Under the pieces are notes generated by a model, which worked only from the letters and a program-made list of their open reading frames with translations, did no database searches and was not told where the DNA came from. The position numbers and the translations under genes are program-made. A stretch of DNA of 8,827 nt from JBGSMB01 sp041740375 (GTDB lineage: Bacteria; Patescibacteriota; Saccharimonadia; Saccharimonadales; JAGQMS01), in assembly GCA_041740375.1 (NCBI GenBank), contig JBGSMB010000003.1:1-8827 (forward strand). The letters are read 5' to 3'. Positions 4,993 to 8,827 of this stretch are shown here, in pieces. Position 1 is the stretch's first letter. Each line of letters begins with the position of its first letter.

Positions 4993-6366
4993 GTAAATAA
5001 AAAAATAGAGATGCGCGGGGGCTTGCCAATTAATACGGTAGAGCCAACTATTATGCACATTGACCTCAATAGTTGCTTTGCGACCATTGAGGCTCAGGCG
5101 AATAGACTACTCCGCGACAGACCAGTAGGAGTGGCTGCTTATGACACTCCAAGGGGCTTTGTGCTGGCCGGGAACTATATAGCTAAGTCTATGGGCGTGA
5201 AGCTAGGCGTGAACGTTGCAGAAGCTCGTATATTAGCCCCTGGCATTGTTATTATGACGCCAGATCCGGCTAAATACCGGGAGGCACACAAACGCTTCCG
5301 AGAAGTTCTTATCGAGTATTCATCTGAAGTAACACCCAAATCAATAGATGAGTTCGTAATTGACATGAAAAACACACCTAAAATACGCGCGGGAATGTCG
5401 ATGGTCGATATCGGATATGAGATAAAAGAGAAAATATATGAACGCCTTGGTGAAGCAGTAACGGTAAATGTAGGGATTGGGCCAAACCGCTTTCTAGCGA
5501 AATATGCGGCTGGCTTCAACAAGCCGAACGGTCTAACCCAGATAGACCATACAAATCTTGAAGATAGTTTAAGGGATATGGACCTAGTTGATTTGCCGGG
5601 CATTAATATCCGCTATAGGGCTCGTTTGCAGTTACACGGCATTGCGACACCACTTGATTTTTTGCAAGCCGATCGTCATTTTTTGCGAAAAATAGTCTTT
5701 CGCAGTGTTGTTGGTGAGTATTGGTACTTGCGACTAAGAGGCTATGAGGTAGATAATCGGGTGTTTGCTCGCAAAAGCATTGGCCATCAGCACGCGCTGA
5801 GTCATAAAACAACAGATGTAGGTGAACTGTCTCGGTTGCTTTTAAAACTGTGCGAAAAATCTGGTCGAAGATTACGCAAAAACAATCTCTACGCGAGTGG
5901 TATCCATCTGTATATGGGGTTTGATGCACCGAGATATGGAGATAATCATCAGGATATTGGTCCGTCCAGCTTCGAGAATATGCAAAATATCAGGAGCTGG
6001 CACCACGGCGAGAAGGTCGGTAAGCGACTTTATTCGACCGAAGACATATATGCTGAGGCGAAGCGACTTCTTCGTTTGGCCCCAATAACGCACAAGGTAA
6101 AAGTGCTGTCAGTCTCTGTGTTTGATGTGATGCCATGGGACCCAGAGCAAGGGAGTCTCTTCGAAATTCCAGATATAAGAGACGAAAGTTTAGGGGTGAG
6201 AAGTGAATTTAAGAAGTACTTGGTGAATAAGCGGTTGAGTGATGCGTTAGACGAAGTGAATAACCGCTATGGTGAATACGTACTTGTGCCTGCGAGCATG
6301 ATGGATATGAAAGGTACAATCCTCGATCGCATAGCCTTTGGCAGCTCGCCAGATATATCTAACTAG
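4990..6366 (+). CDS. dinB: Y-family translesion DNA polymerase (DinB/UmuC-like)
   Basis: Error-prone polymerase that copies damaged DNA; 458 aa, longer than E. coli DinB (351 aa). Palm/fingers: IMHIDLNSCFATIEAQ with metal ligand D25 and steric-gate F30 (excludes ribonucleotides), RGFVLAGNYIAKSMGVKLG, and the catalytic pair D120/E121 in SIDEFVIDM. Thumb: GIGPNRFLAKYAAGFNKPNGL and a helix-hairpin-helix (DLPGINIRYRARLQLHGIAT, about 201-220). Little-finger region follows with RKSIGHQHAL (about 261-270). Near the C-terminus QGSLF (387-391) fits the beta-clamp-binding pentapeptide. Asn27 where DinB usually has Asp gives a UmuC-like DxN signature, so the subfamily is unclear. The start at 4990 has a strong Shine-Dalgarno; ATG 5011 is less likely. 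Translationally coupled to the 95-aa gene, and its start region is complementary to the leader. It ends directly against the convergent DUF3052-like gene. Confidence 0.93.
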   Translation: MVNKKIEMRGGLPINTVEPTIMHIDLNSCFATIEAQANRLLRDRPVGVAAYDTPRGFVLAGNYIAKSMGVKLGVNVAEARILAPGIVIMTPDPAKYREAHKRFREVLIEYSSEVTPKSIDEFVIDMKNTPKIRAGMSMVDIGYEIKEKIYERLGEAVTVNVGIGPNRFLAKYAAGFNKPNGLTQIDHTNLEDSLRDMDLVDLPGINIRYRARLQLHGIATPLDFLQADRHFLRKIVFRSVVGEYWYLRLRGYEVDNRVFARKSIGHQHALSHKTTDVGELSRLLLKLCEKSGRRLRKNNLYASGIHLYMGFDAPRYGDNHQDIGPSSFENMQNIRSWHHGEKVGKRLYSTEDIYAEAKRLLRLAPITHKVKVLSVSVFDVMPWDPEQGSLFEIPDIRDESLGVRSEFKKYLVNKRLSDALDEVNNRYGEYVLVPASMMDMKGTILDRIAFGSSPDISN

Positions 6367-6744
6367 TTAACACCAGACAAACTTGATGGCTTTCCAGTTA
6401 TCTGTAACCTTGCAAGAGTCAACATCAACCACCCCAAGTGGTAGAAAAATATCTTTTACATCTTGCTCGGTAATATCCGTTTTAGCCCCGTCGGCTCCCG
6501 CTGGCCAGCTGATCCAGAGAATGCCGTCGTCGGCTAATTTACTTACTAAGATTGACGAAGAAGATTCGAGCTGTGCTTTTTCGGTAAAAAACGAATGTAT
6601 AAACTCAAACATACCGTCGTCGTCTGGACGATGAGTCTGGGTACGGTGCCCTAGGGCTTCGAAATATTCATTTGGTGCATGCCCAAAGTAGGTGCTCATC
6701 CCTTCCTTGAGTCCTAATGTACGTTTCAAAGACGCGTCAAACAT
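6367..6744 (-). CDS. DUF3052-like conserved protein, 125 aa
   Basis: Cytosolic protein of unknown function. The layout LKRTLGLKEGM (6-16), GHAPNEYFEALG (21-32), MFEFIHSFFTEKAQLE (45-60), GILWISWPAG (74-83), TDITEQDVKDIFLPLGVVDVD (about 89-109) and a final SCKVTDNWKAIKFVWC is what I recall of the DUF3052 family, common in actinobacteria: short, with a central ILWISWP strand, a TDITE motif and a W-x-x-I/L-KF ending. It starts 33 nt after typA on the same strand, so co-transcription is likely, although a TATAAT box sits 3 nt before its ATG. No Shine-Dalgarno is evident. Its TAA stop abuts the polymerase TAG stop with no base between, so convergent transcripts must overlap unless ended inside coding sequence. 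Family assignment is from memory of motifs; function unknown. Confidence 0.82.
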   Translation of the reverse strand: MFDASLKRTLGLKEGMSTYFGHAPNEYFEALGHRTQTHRPDDDGMFEFIHSFFTEKAQLESSSSILVSKLADDGILWISWPAGADGAKTDITEQDVKDIFLPLGVVDVDSCKVTDNWKAIKFVWC

Positions 6745-6747
6745 AGA

Positions 6748-6765
6748 ATTATAATAACCGTTATT
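6748..6765 (-). promoter_or_regulatory. TATAAT box and adjoining palindrome upstream of the DUF3052-like gene
   Basis: Minus-strand TATAAT (6753 to 6748) lies 3 nt before the ATG, and the palindrome AATAAC-C-GTTATT (6753-6765) abuts it. The box is too close for a normal leader, so it may be chance AT-rich sequence; the palindrome could be an operator. Confidence 0.3.
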
Positions 6766-6777
6766 TAGTAGAAAAGC

Positions 6778-8595
6778 TTATTTAGCAGCGCGTTTACGAA
6801 GACTTGGGTTTAGCTCTTTTTTTCTAAGGCGTAAACTCCTTGGAGTAACTTCGAGTAGTTCGTCGTTTTCAATAAAATCAAGGGCTTCTTCTAGGCTAAA
6901 GATAGTTGGAGGTGTTAGTTGAACCGTTCCATCAGATGATTTGCTACGCATATTAGTAAGCTGCTTGGCTTTGCAGACGTTGATTTCCATGTCTTCTGAC
7001 CTCGTATTGAGTCCGATTATCTGGCCTGCGTATACCTGAACGGCAGGTTCAACAAAACAAACACCACGCTCTTCAACGTTTTGGAGTGCATACGGTGTGG
7101 TCATTCCTGCTTCGTAGGCGACAAGGACACCGCCTCGAAGCTGCTGTAGATTGGCGGTTTTCTCTTGGTAGCCAATCATCAGGCTGTTAATCACAATAGT
7201 ACCTTTGGTATTTGTCATAAGAATGTTTCTCAGCCCAAGAAGTGCACGTGTAGGTATCTCATATACGAGTTTAGTGACGCCTTTATTGCTTACGAACTGC
7301 TCTTTTAGAGTTGCTCTGCGTGCACCGAGTTCCATTTGTACGGCACCGACATGTTCAGCGGGTACTTCGATCAATAGCTCTTCTAGAGGCTCCATCGTTT
7401 TACCGTCTTCGACTTTAGTAACTACTTGCGGACGACCTACTTCGAATTCAAATCCTTCTCGACGCATTGTTTCTATCAGTACACTTAAGTGAAGTTCACC
7501 TCGTCCACTAACAAGAAAGCCGATGTCACTTGGCTCAACTCGTAGACCTACGTTAGTCTCTAGCTCTTTGTTTAGTCGATCACCGATTTGACGACTAGTG
7601 GTGAACTCACCTTCTTTGCCTTTTAATGGGCTTGTATTTGGTCCTAAGTAAATCTGTAGAGTAGGAGCTTCAACTTCAATAGGAGGCAACGCTTCAGGAT
7701 TCAAAGGATCTGCAATAGTGTCACCTATTTGCGTGGTACTGATGCCGGTGACGCTGACAATGTCGCCTGCGACTGCGTTGTCAATCTCCAGATAAGTAAG
7801 TCCAATGGTTCGATAAATTCGATCTATTTTCGTTTTTGTCTGATCGTCTCCTGAGCACAGTGTGACGGATTGACCTTTGCTTAGCTTGCCTCTCTCAATA
7901 CGACCAACAGAATATTTACCCTGAAAAGAGTCATAACGAAGGCTAGAAACAAGAAGTTGAAGCGTACCCTCTTCGTCTACTTTTGGAGCAGAAACGTCGT
8001 TTACCATTGCTTCAAAAAGAGGGATTAAGTCAGCTGACGCTTTAGGATCTACAGGAATTTCTTTCCATGCTTTTGCATCACGACCAATTGCATAGTACAC
8101 AGGATAGTGCAGTTGGTCTTCGTGGACGGCTAATTCTAGGAAAAGATCGGCCAGTTCGTTTTCAACTTCAGAGATCCTAGAAGCAGATTTGTCGATTTTG
8201 TTAATAACAACTATGGGCTTGAGCTCAAGTTGAAGCGCCTTACTTAGTACAAATTTGGTTTGTGGCATTGGGCCTTCTTGCGCATCAACAACTAATACAC
8301 AACCATCAGCCATACGCAGAGTTCGCTCTACCTCACCTGAAAAGTCGGCGTGTCCAGGAGTATCTATGATATTAATTCGATAATCATTCCAGTCGACTGC
8401 GGTAATCTTAGCGGTAATAGTGATGCCGCGCTCTTTTTCTTGATCTCCAGAATCCATAATAAGGTCCTGAGCCATCTCGGATTGGTTATCTCTAAATGTG
8501 TTGGACTGCTTTAAAAGACCATCAACAATTGTGGTTTTACCGTGGTCAACGTGAGCAATAATTGCAATATTACGAATTTTTTGTGATTGAGACAT
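6778..8595 (-). CDS. typA: Ribosome-associated translational GTPase TypA/BipA
   Basis: EF-G-like GTPase that binds the 70S ribosome and supports subunit assembly and growth under stress such as cold. 605 aa, the normal length. G domain: G1 AHVDHGKT (14-21), switch I RGIT (56-59), G3 DTPGH (78-82), G4 NKID (132-135). Domain II beta barrel follows (SVGRIERGKLSKGQSVTL), then EF-G-like domains III and V (GRGELHLSVLIETMRREGFE; EEL to GARRATLKEQF and RGGVLVAYEAGMTTPYALQN) and the TypA-specific C-terminal domain with NVCKAKQLTNMRS near the end. The H18 preceding G20-K-T is the usual translational-GTPase loop residue. Start ATG 8595 is supported by the G1 position. Upstream TATACT (8628-8623) is a likely -10; the DUF3052-like gene follows 33 nt after the stop. 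Confidence 0.98.
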   Translation of the reverse strand: MSQSQKIRNIAIIAHVDHGKTTIVDGLLKQSNTFRDNQSEMAQDLIMDSGDQEKERGITITAKITAVDWNDYRINIIDTPGHADFSGEVERTLRMADGCVLVVDAQEGPMPQTKFVLSKALQLELKPIVVINKIDKSASRISEVENELADLFLELAVHEDQLHYPVYYAIGRDAKAWKEIPVDPKASADLIPLFEAMVNDVSAPKVDEEGTLQLLVSSLRYDSFQGKYSVGRIERGKLSKGQSVTLCSGDDQTKTKIDRIYRTIGLTYLEIDNAVAGDIVSVTGISTTQIGDTIADPLNPEALPPIEVEAPTLQIYLGPNTSPLKGKEGEFTTSRQIGDRLNKELETNVGLRVEPSDIGFLVSGRGELHLSVLIETMRREGFEFEVGRPQVVTKVEDGKTMEPLEELLIEVPAEHVGAVQMELGARRATLKEQFVSNKGVTKLVYEIPTRALLGLRNILMTNTKGTIVINSLMIGYQEKTANLQQLRGGVLVAYEAGMTTPYALQNVEERGVCFVEPAVQVYAGQIIGLNTRSEDMEINVCKAKQLTNMRSKSSDGTVQLTPPTIFSLEEALDFIENDELLEVTPRSLRLRKKELNPSLRKRAAK

Positions 8596-8622
8596 GTTGA
8601 ATAAACTTTCGAGTTGTTTTGT

Positions 8623-8651
8623 AGTATATCAAAATTGAACACATCGACCAA
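8623..8651 (-). promoter_or_regulatory. Probable typA promoter
   Basis: Minus strand: TTGGTC (8651-8646), 17-nt spacer, TATACT (8628-8623). The -10 is good and the -35 weak. A leader of about 20 nt would precede the ATG at 8595. The -35 lies within the small inverted repeat ACCA-AAC-TGGT (8647-8657), a possible operator. Confidence 0.55.
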
Positions 8652-8676
8652 ACTGGTTTTGTAAAAATATTTCCAA

Positions 8677-8690
8677 ACCATAACAATGGT
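8677..8690. repeat. Small inverted repeat in the typA/glycosyltransferase intergenic region
   Basis: ACCAT-AACA-ATGGT forms a 5-bp stem with a 4-nt loop. It sits between the divergent promoters and shares ACCA/TGGT half-sites with 8647-8657. Together they may be a regulator site or chance. Confidence 0.3.
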
Positions 8691-8711
8691 CAAAAAACAT
8701 ATGCTTTTTAT

Positions 8712-8741
8712 TTGTAATCGTAAGCTGTTTACATCTATAAT
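8712..8741 (+). promoter_or_regulatory. Promoter for the glycosyltransferase gene
   Basis: TTGTAA (8712-8717), 18-nt spacer, perfect TATAAT (8736-8741). Transcription would start near 8748, about 39 nt before the ATG at 8787. Confidence 0.6.
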
Positions 8742-8786
8742 GAAAGCAAACAAATCTGTAATAGTTTTGGAATCATACAAAAAACG

Positions 8787-8827
8787 ATGAAAGTATTAAT
8801 GCTAGGGTGGGAATTGCCTCCTCATAA
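8787..8827 (+). CDS. Probable GT4-type glycosyltransferase / glycogen synthase-like protein (3' end outside window)
   Basis: Only 13 complete codons are visible: MKVLMLGWELPPH. This is the typical first beta strand and nucleotide-sugar loop entry of GT-B fold glycosyltransferases (family GT4/GT5: MKVLMLxWExPP followed by Gly-rich loop), which build cell-surface glycans, glycolipids or storage polymers. The ATG follows a good promoter by about 46 nt; no clear Shine-Dalgarno is present. It is divergent from typA. The donor and acceptor cannot be told from this fragment. Confidence 0.75.
   Translation, partial: MKVLMLGWELPPH

Noticed and set aside
1..8827. CRISPR array or insertion sequence
   Set aside because: No regularly spaced repeats, transposase genes or paired terminal repeats with target duplications were seen.

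Overview
The window looks like a piece of a small bacterial chromosome of moderate GC content, most likely from the Patescibacteria/CPR and best matching Saccharibacteria (TM7). This placement is an inference. It rests on the gene mix: an Rpf-domain protein and a DUF3052-like protein of actinobacterial flavour, a compact Y-family polymerase with its own small partner gene, and a glycosyltransferase start reading MKVLMLGWELPPH. No taxonomic marker such as rRNA is present. The standard code is used, since full-length genes contain no in-frame TGA.

Left part (1-1780): the 3' end of an MscS mechanosensitive channel gene (start outside the window), then a near-consensus promoter (878-906) driving a secreted or anchored LysM + Rpf (resuscitation-promoting factor type) muralytic enzyme. 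A perfect 17-bp bidirectional terminator closes this block.

Middle left (1781-4357, minus strand): a small orphan gene (87 aa), an M3 zinc oligopeptidase with HEFGH motif, a 200-nt spacer with two hairpins, and tRNA-Trp(CCA). All point the same way and could share transcription.

Centre (4358-6366, plus strand): a roughly 260-nt, hairpin-rich leader precedes a two-gene operon: a 95-aa small protein and a Y-family DNA polymerase (DinB/UmuC-like, steric gate Phe, beta-clamp motif QGSLF). The Shine-Dalgarno of the polymerase overlaps the stop of the small gene, suggesting translational coupling. The most striking signal is a set of three related 23-nt elements, two direct and one inverted: one in the leader (4513-4535), its inverted partner (4644-4666), and one on the Shine-Dalgarno/start of the polymerase (4970-4992). 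The inverted element can pair with either of the others but not both at once, the layout expected of an RNA switch controlling a mutagenic polymerase.

Right part (6367-8827): a DUF3052-like gene and typA/bipA on the minus strand, converging with the polymerase gene without a single spacer base; then a divergent intergenic region and the first 13 codons of a probable GT4 glycosyltransferase on the plus strand.
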